NCBI RefSeq assembly: GCF_014201335.1
Contig: NZ_JACHEB010000007.1
Span: 115,263-179,262 of the forward strand
Reading direction: 5' to 3'
Length of the DNA stretch: 64,000 nucleotides
From: Tunturiibacter gelidiferens
Lineage (GTDB): Bacteria > Acidobacteriota > Terriglobia > Terriglobales > Acidobacteriaceae
Shown piece after piece: positions 41,138 through 50,245 of this stretch; position 1 is the stretch's first letter; each line of letters begins with the position of its first letter. Below the pieces are notes generated by a model that was given only the letters and a program-made list of their open reading frames with translations, ran no database searches and was not told where the DNA came from. The translations under genes and the position numbers were made by a program.

Positions 41138-42472
41138 TTATCGGTACACCAGGAACGGGTTGGCTGCGCCGGGGGCTTCGGAGATAGCTGACTCCGTCGC
41201 GGGTTCGGTCTCGGCCAACTGAAGTGCACGAATCGCAGCCGCCACAAGGACCCAAAGCATGCCCGTGATCTCGAGATAAGTCCATCGATCGCCAAAGAAA
41301 TTCGCGACAATACAGGAACACATGGCGACAAACAATCCCAATCCAAGCCCGCGATAGAGAGGATCCTCTCCTCGCTTAAAGAGGCGATATGCTACTGCAA
41401 GCACCTGCTGCAGCATCGCAAGCACGATGATCATTCCGATGATTCCTGTCTCCACCATCACTTTGACGTACCAGTTATGGGTATCTTTCAGCCCATCCAC
41501 GTGATTCCCCATCTGATAGGTGGCGAAGCCAATTCCCAGGACAGGATTGCTGATGATGGATTCTTCTGCGGCCTGCCACAAGCTAACCCGTTCCTGAGCC
41601 GAATCCTCCAGCTTTCCATTGGAGTTTTGAGTCATACTGACGCGCTCGCGAACTGCCGTCGGAACAATAGCTTGCCACGTAAACAGGAAGACTGCAGCAA
41701 TCACGATAAGTTTGCGGTCCTTCAAGAATCCCAGAACGATGACGCTGACGATGAGAGCCAAATACGACCCGCGAGAGAACGTGTACAAGTCAGCAAAAAT
41801 CGTTAGGGTCACAAGCCCATAGAAGATCAGCCTGAGCTTCTTTCTCTTGACAAACTGTACAAAACCCCAGAAGAACATGGCGAACTGGGCCAGAAACGCC
41901 GCCGTCTGATTCGAACCGTACGCCAACGGACCTGCATCTCTTTTGTTCTCGTCGAAACTGCCCCAGCTTCTGGACATACTTTCCATCAGGCAACTTCTGT
42001 CGATTGCTAAAAGGGAAACGGCCGTGATGAGAATCACCGTCCGCACCGCCTTCCTGTCCTCGACGACCAAGCCGGCCGCAGTGAAGACCAGAGGAATGAG
42101 CATGTAATCTTTCCAAGTCTCAAAGTTAACGTCGCCGAGCCAGAGTGGCGGAGGCGCATTGCCGAGCGCTGTACCAAACCACATCGACAGATAAAGGTAG
42201 ACTCCGAACACCAGCCATATAGTGTAGAGCGACGACTTGGGGATCGATTTTCCCTTGATAACGGCACCGATAATGACGGCGACCACAAGAATGGTCAGCA
42301 TATTGCCGCCGAGCGGATAGTCCAAAAAGTGATCCCGCAACGTGCGGTAAGGCAGGAAAGGGATCATGTAGTAGAGACCCAGCAGGGGACGTCCCGTTAG
42401 AGAGACGATACACATGATCCAGAACCCCAAATAGGCGACCAGGGGAATAAAGTGTGCGAGTCCTAGTCCCAA
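41138..42472 (-). CDS. O-antigen ligase-like / Wzy-type membrane protein
   Basis: The 444-residue protein has about 11 membrane helices. The large periplasmic loop carries the O-antigen ligase/polymerase features: YTFSRGSYLALIVS (Wzy_C start), RVSLWQAAEESIISNPVLGIGFATY, and DTHNWYVKVMVETGIIGM with the conserved His after THN. It resembles the exosortase A-associated O-glycosylation-ligase type (TIGR03097), which either polymerises repeat units or joins glycan to acceptor. Given its locus, polymerase for the exopolysaccharide is likely, but ligase activity cannot be excluded. Confidence 0.87.
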   Translation of the reverse strand: MGLGLAHFIPLVAYLGFWIMCIVSLTGRPLLGLYYMIPFLPYRTLRDHFLDYPLGGNMLTILVVAVIIGAVIKGKSIPKSSLYTIWLVFGVYLYLSMWFGTALGNAPPPLWLGDVNFETWKDYMLIPLVFTAAGLVVEDRKAVRTVILITAVSLLAIDRSCLMESMSRSWGSFDENKRDAGPLAYGSNQTAAFLAQFAMFFWGFVQFVKRKKLRLIFYGLVTLTIFADLYTFSRGSYLALIVSVIVLGFLKDRKLIVIAAVFLFTWQAIVPTAVRERVSMTQNSNGKLEDSAQERVSLWQAAEESIISNPVLGIGFATYQMGNHVDGLKDTHNWYVKVMVETGIIGMIIVLAMLQQVLAVAYRLFKRGEDPLYRGLGLGLFVAMCSCIVANFFGDRWTYLEITGMLWVLVAAAIRALQLAETEPATESAISEAPGAANPFLVYR

Positions 42473-42539
42473 AATTCACCCTTCCTACTGCCGGCAAACC
42501 TATCCGACGAGGCTCGACGCCACAGTTTCGCGTTAACTG

Positions 42540-43646
42540 TCAGAGCCATACTTTTTTCCGCCCCACAGCGAAGTTATAGAATGCAAGCGCCGCAGCCGCA
42601 TTGAGCATCACAAACGTGCAGGCAATATCAACGGGCTTGAATCTTTTGGCGGACGGAATCAAGGATCCGCAGGTGGCTGCAACGTAGAATAGCATCTGAA
42701 GCCAAAAGACTGCGCCGTAAAATGGGCCTCCTAGGATACCGGCCGTGACCAGCATTAGAGGAAGAAAGACGGGAATCAGCAGGCGAAGCAGTTTGTGACT
42801 GACAAAGCGAAAGAGGAGCGGATTTGACGGCGAAAGCAGCCACGGGGCTAGTTGAAGCAACTGGTAGTTTCCGGTCAAGGTGCGAACCTTTCGCGAGAAC
42901 TCCTTCCCTTTTTCGCTAAAGAATCGGTCCCGCGCAATCGCCGCTGGTTCAAAAACAACCCGTTTTCCCTGCCGCGCGACATTCATTGGGACAAAGACAT
43001 CATCCAGGATCGTACCCGGAGGAATCGCGATGTAGAGCTCGCGACGAATGGCGTAGATTGCACCCGTCACGCCAACAACTGACCCCGAGGCAGACTCAAG
43101 CTTCCGCACCATCTTTTCGATCTTCCAGTAGATGCCGAGTCCTTCGTGCGAATGCACTCCGGAATCTTCAAGTAACAGCTCTCCGCTTACTGCGCCCACG
43201 GTTGAATCTGCAAAACAGGACGCAAGTTCCGAGATAGCATTCGGTTCGAGAAACTGCCGCGCATCCAGAAAAACCAGAATCTCCCCTTTAGCGTGATCGA
43301 CGGCCGCATTCAAAGCACGCGCCTTGCCACCGGACTCTCTAAGAAGAATAGGGATAACTGGTGGAGACTGTTCCAAAAGAATCTCTGCGGTCCTATCGGT
43401 CGATCCATCCGAGGCAACCACGATCTCGAGCTGCTCCTTTGGATAGTCCAACATACGAAGGTTTTCCATCTTCGATGGAAGATTTGCTTCCTCGTTGCGC
43501 GCCGCAATAATAATAGAAACGTCAGGTGTATAGTCTGCTTTCTGGATCGATTGCCTTCGAAGGTATACGCAGATCCACAGCAGGACGGCGTACCCAAAGT
43601 ACGCATAACCTGTAAGCGCGAGGCACATCCAGAAAAGAAACTTCAC
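42540..43646 (-). CDS. Membrane-anchored glycosyltransferase family 2
   Basis: The 368-residue protein has an N-terminal membrane helix (about 1-28), a GT-A catalytic domain (PDVSIIIAARNEEANLPSKM, EIVVASDGSTDRTAEI, GKARALNAAVDHAKGEILVF) and C-terminal membrane helices (about 275-365). The metal-binding DxD position reads LDARQF, a variant common in this branch of processive-like GT2 enzymes. The motif SGELLLED and a long hydrophobic tail fit inner-membrane enzymes that add sugars to a lipid carrier. It lies upstream of the O-antigen-ligase-like gene on the same strand. Confidence 0.9.
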   Translation of the reverse strand: MKFLFWMCLALTGYAYFGYAVLLWICVYLRRQSIQKADYTPDVSIIIAARNEEANLPSKMENLRMLDYPKEQLEIVVASDGSTDRTAEILLEQSPPVIPILLRESGGKARALNAAVDHAKGEILVFLDARQFLEPNAISELASCFADSTVGAVSGELLLEDSGVHSHEGLGIYWKIEKMVRKLESASGSVVGVTGAIYAIRRELYIAIPPGTILDDVFVPMNVARQGKRVVFEPAAIARDRFFSEKGKEFSRKVRTLTGNYQLLQLAPWLLSPSNPLLFRFVSHKLLRLLIPVFLPLMLVTAGILGGPFYGAVFWLQMLFYVAATCGSLIPSAKRFKPVDIACTFVMLNAAAALAFYNFAVGRKKVWL

Positions 43647-44112
43647 CGTTCGATCCTGTTGGAGCCAACACCGACATTCGTAAGGGGACGAAACAGGAAA
43701 CGGCAGTTCTGGCTAGTTGGAAAGGAAAGAATCGGCCTCTCCCCGTCGGACCCTGCAATCCTCCAGATACCAGCTGCAAGTTTCACGATCCCTCGATTGA
43801 CGTCATTTTACTAAACAGCGCTGTTGGACCAGTATGCAGCCGAATGGCAAATGCGCAGTTCTGTTCTCTCGGCGATATCATCTACAGAATGATACGTTGA
43901 TCCCAAAACGGCCGCCTACCTCTTTCGGGGCATCCTGCGTAACCATCGCTGCTGGCAAATCCAACCCTCTCGACTAAACTGGTAGCGCGCCTTACCGCCA
44001 GTTTTTAAAGTGAATTGCTTTTCAAGAACCGTGATCAGGTAGAGATCTATAAGGTCTTTCAACAACCGGCCGCTATGCGTGCCGTGTCCGAGTACGTTTC
44101 CATTCGAGTTCA
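43647..44112. other. Divergent intergenic region, no gene seen
   Basis: The 466 bp lie between the divergent GT2 and flippase genes. Open frames here have no family resemblance. A GTAACC word (43939-43944) occurs in the middle but its context does not match the upstream module described for the surface proteins. Confidence 0.5.
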
Positions 44113-45642
44113 ATGCCCAGCAAAAAGCGATTCGCGATCAATGTCGTAACGAACTGGATAGCCATGGCTGTCAGTATGGTCGTTCCCTTCTTTCTCGCTC
44201 CCTTCGTGGTCCGTCATCTGGGCGCGACAATCTACGGCATCTGGATTTTGGCTGTCTCCACAGTTTCGTATCTCAACATGCTCGACCTGGGATTGCGTAG
44301 CGCGATCACACGGTTCGTCTCCAAGAGCGCAACTGAGGGAAAGACTCGAGACGCTCAGAAGGCTATCGGCGCCGCACTTTGGTTTCGCATAGTAATCGCG
44401 GCATTTGTGGCAGTCGTCAGCATCGGGTTAGCCGTATGGTTCCCGCAGATCTTCAAAGTCCCGCATGACTTACAACGCCCAGCACAAATCACGGTTCTGC
44501 TATGCGCTTTAGGAGTCGCTACTTCGCTGCTGTCGGGTGTCTACACTGGAGTGATCAGAGCGATCAACCGCTTCGATGTTCTCAGCACCATCACCATGAC
44601 ACAGACTCTGGTAAGAGCAGCTGGAGTCATTTTCATTCTTCGCAGCGGCCATGGTCTCGTGGTTTTGGCCATCTGGGAATTTGGAGTCGTCTTCTTATCT
44701 AGCACTTCAGAGATGCTCTCGGCGTTGAAGCTATACCCGCCGTGTCGGGTCCTGGTTCTTCGACCCGATATGGAAACCCTAAAGAGCATCTGGTCTTACA
44801 GCTTCAAAACATTCGTCATCATCGTCGCCGTGCAGATCGTCTTCTATACGGATAACGTTGTAGTCGGCGCGTTCCTCTCTGTGGGCGTAGTCACGTTCTA
44901 CTCGATCGCCGGAAGTTTAGCGATGTACTCGGGACAGATATCCACCGCGATGGGGACGACCTTTATCCCCATGGCAAGCGGTCTCGATGCAAGCGGCAAC
45001 TCGGCTAGCCTAAAAAAACTACTGATTCGTGGAACCCAAGCCATGCTTGGACTGATGCTGCCGATCGGCCTGACCCTGTTATTGCGGGGCAAGACATTCA
45101 TCGGTCTCTGGATGGGTCCGCAATTCAGTGAAACCTCCGGCACAATTCTTCAAATCCTACTAATCAGTCAATTCTTCACCATCGGAAACTCAACTGCAGG
45201 ACAGATAGCGTATGGAGTCGACAAACACAAATCTGTTGCCACGTGCGCAGCGTTTGAAGCCGTTTTTAATCTAGGCCTCAGCCTTGTGCTGGTGAAGGTG
45301 GTAGGGCTGTACGGAGTAGCCTGGGGCACATCGATCTCGATGGCCGTCGTTCACCTGATCTTCTGGCCACGATTCGTAAGCAAGGAACTTGGTGTTTCGC
45401 CCCGAAGCTATCTCTGGGACGGTTGGGGCAAGATCGTTCTCTGCTCTATCCCGTTCGGAGTTGCATCTTTGCTAGTTGACCGTCATCTGCACCCGGGTTC
45501 TCTGGTGACCTTTTTCGGTCAGGTTTTACTCACGTTACCGGTATATTTTCTTGCAGTACTCACAATCTTCCATAAACCCTTGTCCAGTGCATTTCGACGG
45601 TGGCAGGCATCGCGGCGCCCAGTACTCCAGAGGATGGCCTGA
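44113..45642 (+). CDS. Wzx-type polysaccharide flippase
   Basis: The 509-residue protein has about 14 membrane helices and the polysaccharide transporter (PST/Wzx) pattern: KKRFAINVVTNWIAMAVSMV at the N-terminus, FFLAPFVVRHLGATIYGIW, and a mid-protein DNVVVGAFLSVGVVTFYSIA. It moves lipid-linked repeat units across the inner membrane. It stands alone on the plus strand between two divergent or convergent glycosyltransferase genes, in the middle of the EPS locus. Confidence 0.9.
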   Translation: MPSKKRFAINVVTNWIAMAVSMVVPFFLAPFVVRHLGATIYGIWILAVSTVSYLNMLDLGLRSAITRFVSKSATEGKTRDAQKAIGAALWFRIVIAAFVAVVSIGLAVWFPQIFKVPHDLQRPAQITVLLCALGVATSLLSGVYTGVIRAINRFDVLSTITMTQTLVRAAGVIFILRSGHGLVVLAIWEFGVVFLSSTSEMLSALKLYPPCRVLVLRPDMETLKSIWSYSFKTFVIIVAVQIVFYTDNVVVGAFLSVGVVTFYSIAGSLAMYSGQISTAMGTTFIPMASGLDASGNSASLKKLLIRGTQAMLGLMLPIGLTLLLRGKTFIGLWMGPQFSETSGTILQILLISQFFTIGNSTAGQIAYGVDKHKSVATCAAFEAVFNLGLSLVLVKVVGLYGVAWGTSISMAVVHLIFWPRFVSKELGVSPRSYLWDGWGKIVLCSIPFGVASLLVDRHLHPGSLVTFFGQVLLTLPVYFLAVLTIFHKPLSSAFRRWQASRRPVLQRMA

Positions 45643-45696
45643 CGAGATTAGGGCCGAAAGACGGCCTGTGCTGATCGCTTCAGAATTTACAAGCGG

Positions 45697-46686
45697 TTAG
45701 GACACGGCCACTTCGCTTGGGAGTTCAGCTTGGCTCGTAAGAGACTCGCGGCATCTTCGTTCCGGCCACCAGTAGGTTGTACTGAAGCGAAAGTTTCGCA
45801 ACTTCGTATACAGCATAAACGCAAATGCTTTATACCTATCAGCAGGCACGACCGCTCCCCACAAAGGCCACTTGAGAAACGATTCGATCGCATAGGCCCA
45901 ATAGCGTTCGTTCTCGGCCTCTCTGTAGTTGAGAGAGACGTGGTAAAAGATTCTCGACTCGATCTTGCGTCTCCAAATGCTTCTTCGGATGCCGCTAAGT
46001 CCTTCAAGCAAAACTGTATCCAGCAACCGCAACGCAGCAGCCGCTGTTCGCGCAAAGTTTTTCGTGACGTTGTTTTCCCAGTAACGATAGGTCGTTAGGT
46101 TTTCAGGCATGTCTTGAAATGCTTTCGCGCTGTAGCGCCTTACGAGACGAAACCAAAGCTCCCAGTCCTCGCCGTAGTGGTATTCGGTACTAAAGCCGCC
46201 AACTTCGTCGAGAGCCGAGCGTCGGATCATGGTAGTTGAGGGGAGAATAGGTGTACGGTAGCGTAGTCCCGGCCAAAGCTTCACAGCAGGAAAAGAAGGC
46301 ATCTGATGGGTTTTCCCATTGGAATACAGGTATTGGAACGCAGAATAAACTACCACCAACTCTGGATTGGCCTCAATCACCGCTACTTGCTTCGCGAGCT
46401 TTTCGGGAACGATCAAGTCATCACTGTCCAAAAGTGCGATCCAGTCACCAGTCGCCGCCCGAAGAGCAGTATTTCTCGCAGCGGAGACACCCTGATTTGA
46501 TTGTTTGATGTATATGATTTTGTCGCCGAAGCTACGCGCTATTTCTCCCGTGCGGTCCTCGGAACCATCGTCGACAACAATGATTTCGTGTGCCTGATAG
46601 GTCTGAGCAACAGCACTGTTCAACGCGTCCCGGAGCCAGCGGTCAGCGTTATAGGCGGGAACGACGATTGTAACTTTCGTTCTCAC
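45697..46686 (-). CDS. Glycosyltransferase family 2
   Basis: The 329-residue enzyme begins with the GT-A signature TKVTIVVPAYNADRWLRDAL, continues with EIIVVDDGSEDRTGEI and NQGVSAARNTALRAATGDWI, and has the metal-binding ALLDSDDLIVPEKL. The acceptor part includes GEDWELWFRLVRRY (the ED-x-x-x-W motif). No membrane helices, so it works at the cytoplasmic face on lipid-linked intermediates. It is convergent with the flippase gene. Sugar specificity is unknown. Confidence 0.92.
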   Translation of the reverse strand: MRTKVTIVVPAYNADRWLRDALNSAVAQTYQAHEIIVVDDGSEDRTGEIARSFGDKIIYIKQSNQGVSAARNTALRAATGDWIALLDSDDLIVPEKLAKQVAVIEANPELVVVYSAFQYLYSNGKTHQMPSFPAVKLWPGLRYRTPILPSTTMIRRSALDEVGGFSTEYHYGEDWELWFRLVRRYSAKAFQDMPENLTTYRYWENNVTKNFARTAAAALRLLDTVLLEGLSGIRRSIWRRKIESRIFYHVSLNYREAENERYWAYAIESFLKWPLWGAVVPADRYKAFAFMLYTKLRNFRFSTTYWWPERRCRESLTSQAELPSEVAVS

Positions 46687-47004
46687 GCTGATTCAGAACC
46701 TTCCTGGGGGCTTGAAACCATTGCGATTCCTATCGTTGACGAGCAAATGCGGTAACTCTTACAAACCCTAACCTAGTTGTACACGCAAAGGTTAGCAAGT
46801 GAGATTTTGGCTTGGGTTGTGGACCCAGAAGACGGCTGCAACTAGCCGGTCTGCAGTGCTGGCTGCAGACATTCGTCCGTCATGGCCCTACTGCAACTTT
46901 AGGGGAAGTGGTCATGGGTCGGTAGCCATGAAACTGCCCCACGGGACTGATAAGATTCAACTATACCGAGATATCGTCCGCGACGAGCCAGGAGTTTTTC
47001 GGCA
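46687..47004. other. Divergent intergenic region, no gene seen
   Basis: The 318 bp separate the GT2 gene from the acetyltransferase operon. An AGGAG at 46990-46994 is the only clear signal and bears on the next gene's start. Confidence 0.5.
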
Positions 47005-47586
47005 TTGAGCATGTCTAAATTTTCCGAAGATGTTGCACGATACCGATCCATGGGCCACAGCGGAAGGCATCTCTGGCTGAACCCGGCCGTCTGGGCAATC
47101 ACGATCTATCGTCTTGGCAATTGGCTTTACTCTGCAAACCCTTTTATCCTGATTCGCATTCCTCTCAAGATCATCTATTTTTTCGCTTATATGTTTTCAG
47201 AAGTCGTTATGGAGATGTGCCTTGATCCTCAGGCTACGATCGGCGGCGGCCTCTACATCGCGCACATCGGCGGCGTCCACATCAACCCTCAGGCAATCAT
47301 CGGGAGCAACTGCGACATCGCCCACCGCGTCACCATCGGCGCCTCCGCAATGGGCCGCAAAGGCGCGCCTATCCTTGGCGATCGAGTCTACATCGGCACT
47401 GGCGCAACGCTGGTAGGAAAGATCAAGATAGGCAGCGGAGCAAAGATCGCCGCCAACACGCTCGTCATGAGCAACATTCCCGACGGTGCTACAGTCATGG
47501 GCGTACCCGGCCGCATCATCATGCGAGCGCCGAAGCCCGTCGAATCCCCTGCACAACCCGTAGCGGAGACCACAGATGCAAAATGA
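47005..47586 (+). CDS. Serine acetyltransferase-like hexapeptide O-acetyltransferase
   Basis: The product has 191-193 residues. A TTG at 47005 lies 10 nt after AGGAG and the ATG at 47011 is 16 nt after it, so the start is unsettled. An N-terminal helical part (LWLNPAVWAITIYRLGNWLY) and a hydrophobic patch lead to left-handed beta-helix hexapeptide repeats: ATIGGGLYIAHIGGVHINPQ, IIGSNCDIAHRVTIGAS, and PILGDRVYIGTGATLVGKIK. The catalytic-type His in IAHIGGVHI is present. It resembles CysE-like enzymes of capsule loci, so it more likely acetylates a sugar or acyl group than makes cysteine. It overlaps the FkbH gene by 11 bp. Confidence 0.87.
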   Translation: MSMSKFSEDVARYRSMGHSGRHLWLNPAVWAITIYRLGNWLYSANPFILIRIPLKIIYFFAYMFSEVVMEMCLDPQATIGGGLYIAHIGGVHINPQAIIGSNCDIAHRVTIGASAMGRKGAPILGDRVYIGTGATLVGKIKIGSGAKIAANTLVMSNIPDGATVMGVPGRIIMRAPKPVESPAQPVAETTDAK

Positions 47587-49525
47587 TACAGAGCGACAGG
47601 ACCTGCGCCGGCGCATCAAAGAGGCCGCCTCCTCGCAAGATGCAGGCACCGCAGTCACTCTTGCACGGCGACTCCTTGCGGTCTCCGGCAAACCGGCTGA
47701 CGTTATGTTCTGCGCTACCACGTTCACAGGCATAGCCGACGCTCTGACCAGTCAATTGCGGGCCAAACGGCTCAAAACCTACATCGTCCGCTCCGTCACG
47801 ATTGAGCCAATCCTCCCTTTCCTGACGACCGAAGCAGTCCTGTCAAACTATGTGCTCGACATGAGCATAGGCGGCTACGGCTCCTACGTCGATGAGTTGC
47901 TCAATCCACAAAGCGCACTCGCGAAATTTAAACCTAACCTCGTCTTCATCCTTCTTGACCTTGAAGACATTGCAGGTCGCCTGCCAGCGCTGTGCGCAGA
48001 TGGCATCGGCGATGCAGTCGAAGCCGAGATCGGAGAATCCGTCGCTCGAGTGGAGCATCTGCTAAGGAGCTTCCGCTCCGGCAGCTCAGCTCGAATCCTC
48101 TTTCAGGGCTGCGTCGTGCCTGACCAAACCTCGCTGGGCGACGTCGGGGAAGCGAATCTCCCCCATAGCCTGACCAACGCCGTCTATCAGCTAAATCAAA
48201 AACTCGCAGCTCTGTGCCGCACCATCTCTGACTGTGTCTTCTTCGATGTGGATCATCTCGCGGCCCGTCATGGTCGCGCAAACTGGCGAGATGCGCGAAT
48301 GTTTTTTGCATCGCGTCTCCCTTTATCCTCAGCGTCTTTCGGAACCTATGCGGCTGGCCTGGTTCGCTCGTTCTCGCCGCTTTTCCGTGCTCCACGAAAA
48401 GTTCTGTGCACGGACCTCGACAATACCCTGTGGGGCGGCGTTCTCGGAGAAGAAGGCCCCGAAGGAATTGCCACTGGAAGTGCCTTCCCAGGCAACTGCT
48501 ATCTCGAGTATCAGAGACACCTCAAGCAGCTATCGTCTCGAGGTATCCTGCTCGCCATCATCTCGAAGAACAACGACGCGGACGTTCGCGAGGCCTTTCA
48601 AATCCGCGCCGCCGACCTAGGACTAACCCTGGAAGACTTCGTTGCGACAAAGATCAGCTGGAACGAAAAAGAAGCCTCCATTCGTGAACTTGCCGAAGAA
48701 CTCTCACTCGGCCTCGATTCCTTCGTCTTTGTCGACGACAACCCGGTGGAGTGCGAAGCCATCCGCCAGCAACTGCCGGAGGTAGCCGTCATTGCGGCAC
48801 CGGTAGAAGAACCCTGGAAACTGGTCGATCTCCTATCCGCGCAGCCGTTCTTCGATGCAGCCGTCGTGACCGACGACGATGTCAATCGCCTGAACGAGTA
48901 CAAAGCGCAGGCTCAACGAGCTGAGCTGGCCAGCAGCGCCGGCAACCGCGATGAGTTTCTCGCGTCCCTCGAGATCGTCTGCACTTTCCTCAGCGCTTTG
49001 GACGCCCCGCTCGCACGCTCGGTTCAGCTTCTCGCCAAGACCAATCAGTTCAACCTCACTACGCGCCGCCACTCTGCAGCAGAGGTCGAAGCGTTCGCTT
49101 CCTCCCCTGGAGGTCAGGCAGTCGCAATTCGTGTACGTGATCGTTTCGGCGATGCCGGAGTCGTCGGTCTCGCACTCGCACGCACGGAGGGTGATACCTG
49201 CTCCATCGATTCCCTGCTGCTATCGTGCCGGGTGATCGGGCGCGGCATCGAAACCGCACTGTTAGCGCACCTTGGAGAGAACGCCATCAGAGCAGGGGCC
49301 ACGCGCTTGGTGGGCGAGTTCATTCCGACTAAGAAAAACGCGCCGTGCGCCGACTTCTACGTCGATCACGGCTTCCTCCAAGACGCTACCTCGAGAGACG
49401 CTTCTACTGACTCCATCTTTTATCAACTTGATCTCACCACCGCGGCTCCCGAGAGTCCAAGGTGGCTAACCCTGGAAGGAAATGAATCGAATGAGTTCTC
49501 AGCAAGTGCCGTCGTCGCTTCGTGA
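47576..49525 (+). CDS. FkbH-like HAD-IIIC protein
   Basis: The 649-residue protein has an SGNH-like N-terminal region (about 40-250), a HAD domain with DLDNT (Asp280 and Asp282 in CTDLDNTLWGGVLGEEG), then a C-terminal GNAT-like acyltransferase domain (RVRDRFGDAGVVGLA, LLLSCRVIGRGIETALL, YVDHGF). FkbH proteins load D-glyceryl units from 1,3-bisphosphoglycerate onto an acyl carrier protein with dephosphorylation; the ACP gene follows directly. Here the product could decorate the exopolysaccharide with glycerate. That use is inferred from the neighbourhood. Confidence 0.9.
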   Translation: MQNDTERQDLRRRIKEAASSQDAGTAVTLARRLLAVSGKPADVMFCATTFTGIADALTSQLRAKRLKTYIVRSVTIEPILPFLTTEAVLSNYVLDMSIGGYGSYVDELLNPQSALAKFKPNLVFILLDLEDIAGRLPALCADGIGDAVEAEIGESVARVEHLLRSFRSGSSARILFQGCVVPDQTSLGDVGEANLPHSLTNAVYQLNQKLAALCRTISDCVFFDVDHLAARHGRANWRDARMFFASRLPLSSASFGTYAAGLVRSFSPLFRAPRKVLCTDLDNTLWGGVLGEEGPEGIATGSAFPGNCYLEYQRHLKQLSSRGILLAIISKNNDADVREAFQIRAADLGLTLEDFVATKISWNEKEASIRELAEELSLGLDSFVFVDDNPVECEAIRQQLPEVAVIAAPVEEPWKLVDLLSAQPFFDAAVVTDDDVNRLNEYKAQAQRAELASSAGNRDEFLASLEIVCTFLSALDAPLARSVQLLAKTNQFNLTTRRHSAAEVEAFASSPGGQAVAIRVRDRFGDAGVVGLALARTEGDTCSIDSLLLSCRVIGRGIETALLAHLGENAIRAGATRLVGEFIPTKKNAPCADFYVDHGFLQDATSRDASTDSIFYQLDLTTAAPESPRWLTLEGNESNEFSASAVVAS

Positions 49526-49739
49526 CATTCTCGCCGATGTCCTCGAAATCTCGCCCGAAGAGGTCACACCCGAGCTTGGTGTCGGCACCATCGACAACTG
49601 GGACTCCTTTCGCCATCTGCAGGCAATCCTCGCGGTCGAAGGGGAGTACAGCGTTCAGTTTGATCCCTCCCGAATCCCGGAACTGACCACCGTCTCGCTC
49701 ATCCAGGCAGAGTTGATCGCCAAGGGAGCGACACTTTGA
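49491..49739 (+). CDS. Acyl carrier protein
   Basis: The protein has 82 residues from the ATG at 49491, which has GGAAGGA 10 nt upstream; the earlier ATG (49482) sits too close to that site. The four-helix ACP pattern is visible and the phosphopantetheine serine is Ser39 in DNWDSFRHLQ (usual form DSL). It overlaps the 3' end of the FkbH gene by 35 bp, indicating tight coupling, and is the expected carrier of the FkbH-made acyl group. A 4'-phosphopantetheinyl transferase is not in the window. Confidence 0.9.
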   Translation: MSSQQVPSSLRDILADVLEISPEEVTPELGVGTIDNWDSFRHLQAILAVEGEYSVQFDPSRIPELTTVSLIQAELIAKGATL

Positions 49740-50164
49740 ACGTTAAGGACCTCGACTTCAAACTCCGTCATGTGGGAGTTGCAGTACCCAAGCTCGGACC
49801 GACGACCGACGCCCTCGAAGCATTGTTCGGGTACAAGGTCGTCTCCGGGCCATTCGACGACCCCATTCAAAAGGTCAGCGTGAACTTTCTCGCAACATCA
49901 GATAACGATGTGGCTGAGATCGAGCTCATAGCACCGCTGAGCGAAGACTCTCCCATCACATCGATGCTCGCCAAGGGCGGCGGCGCCGCCTACCACCTCT
50001 GCTTCGAAACCAGCGACATCGAACAGGCTGTGGCTCATGCGAAAGCGAACGGGTGCATCATCGTCAGCCCACCAGTTCCTGCCGTCGCCTTCAATGGCCG
50101 CAGAATCGCCTGGATCTACACGCGCTCCCGCCAGCTCTTCGAACTCGTCGAGGCTCCGATTTAG
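49736..50164 (+). CDS. VOC-family protein (methylmalonyl-CoA epimerase-like)
   Basis: The 142-residue protein starts at a TTG that overlaps the ACP stop (TTGA), with GGGAG upstream. It has the beta-alpha-beta-beta-beta pairs of vicinal oxygen chelate proteins: LRHVGVAVPKLGPTTDALEA, VAEIELIAPLSEDSPITSML, and GGAAYHLCFETSDIEQAVAH, the last resembling the epimerase metal site (His and Glu). Epimerase-like VOC proteins next to FkbH and ACP genes suggest a step on an ACP-bound acyl group, but substrate and reaction are unknown. Confidence 0.85.
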   Translation: MNVKDLDFKLRHVGVAVPKLGPTTDALEALFGYKVVSGPFDDPIQKVSVNFLATSDNDVAEIELIAPLSEDSPITSMLAKGGGAAYHLCFETSDIEQAVAHAKANGCIIVSPPVPAVAFNGRRIAWIYTRSRQLFELVEAPI

Positions 50165-50245
50165 TCCATGCAATCTGTATGATTCAGGCAAGATTTCCAA
50201 TCTGTTGAAACACAAATTATTGCTCGTTGAATCGAGACGGACCCG

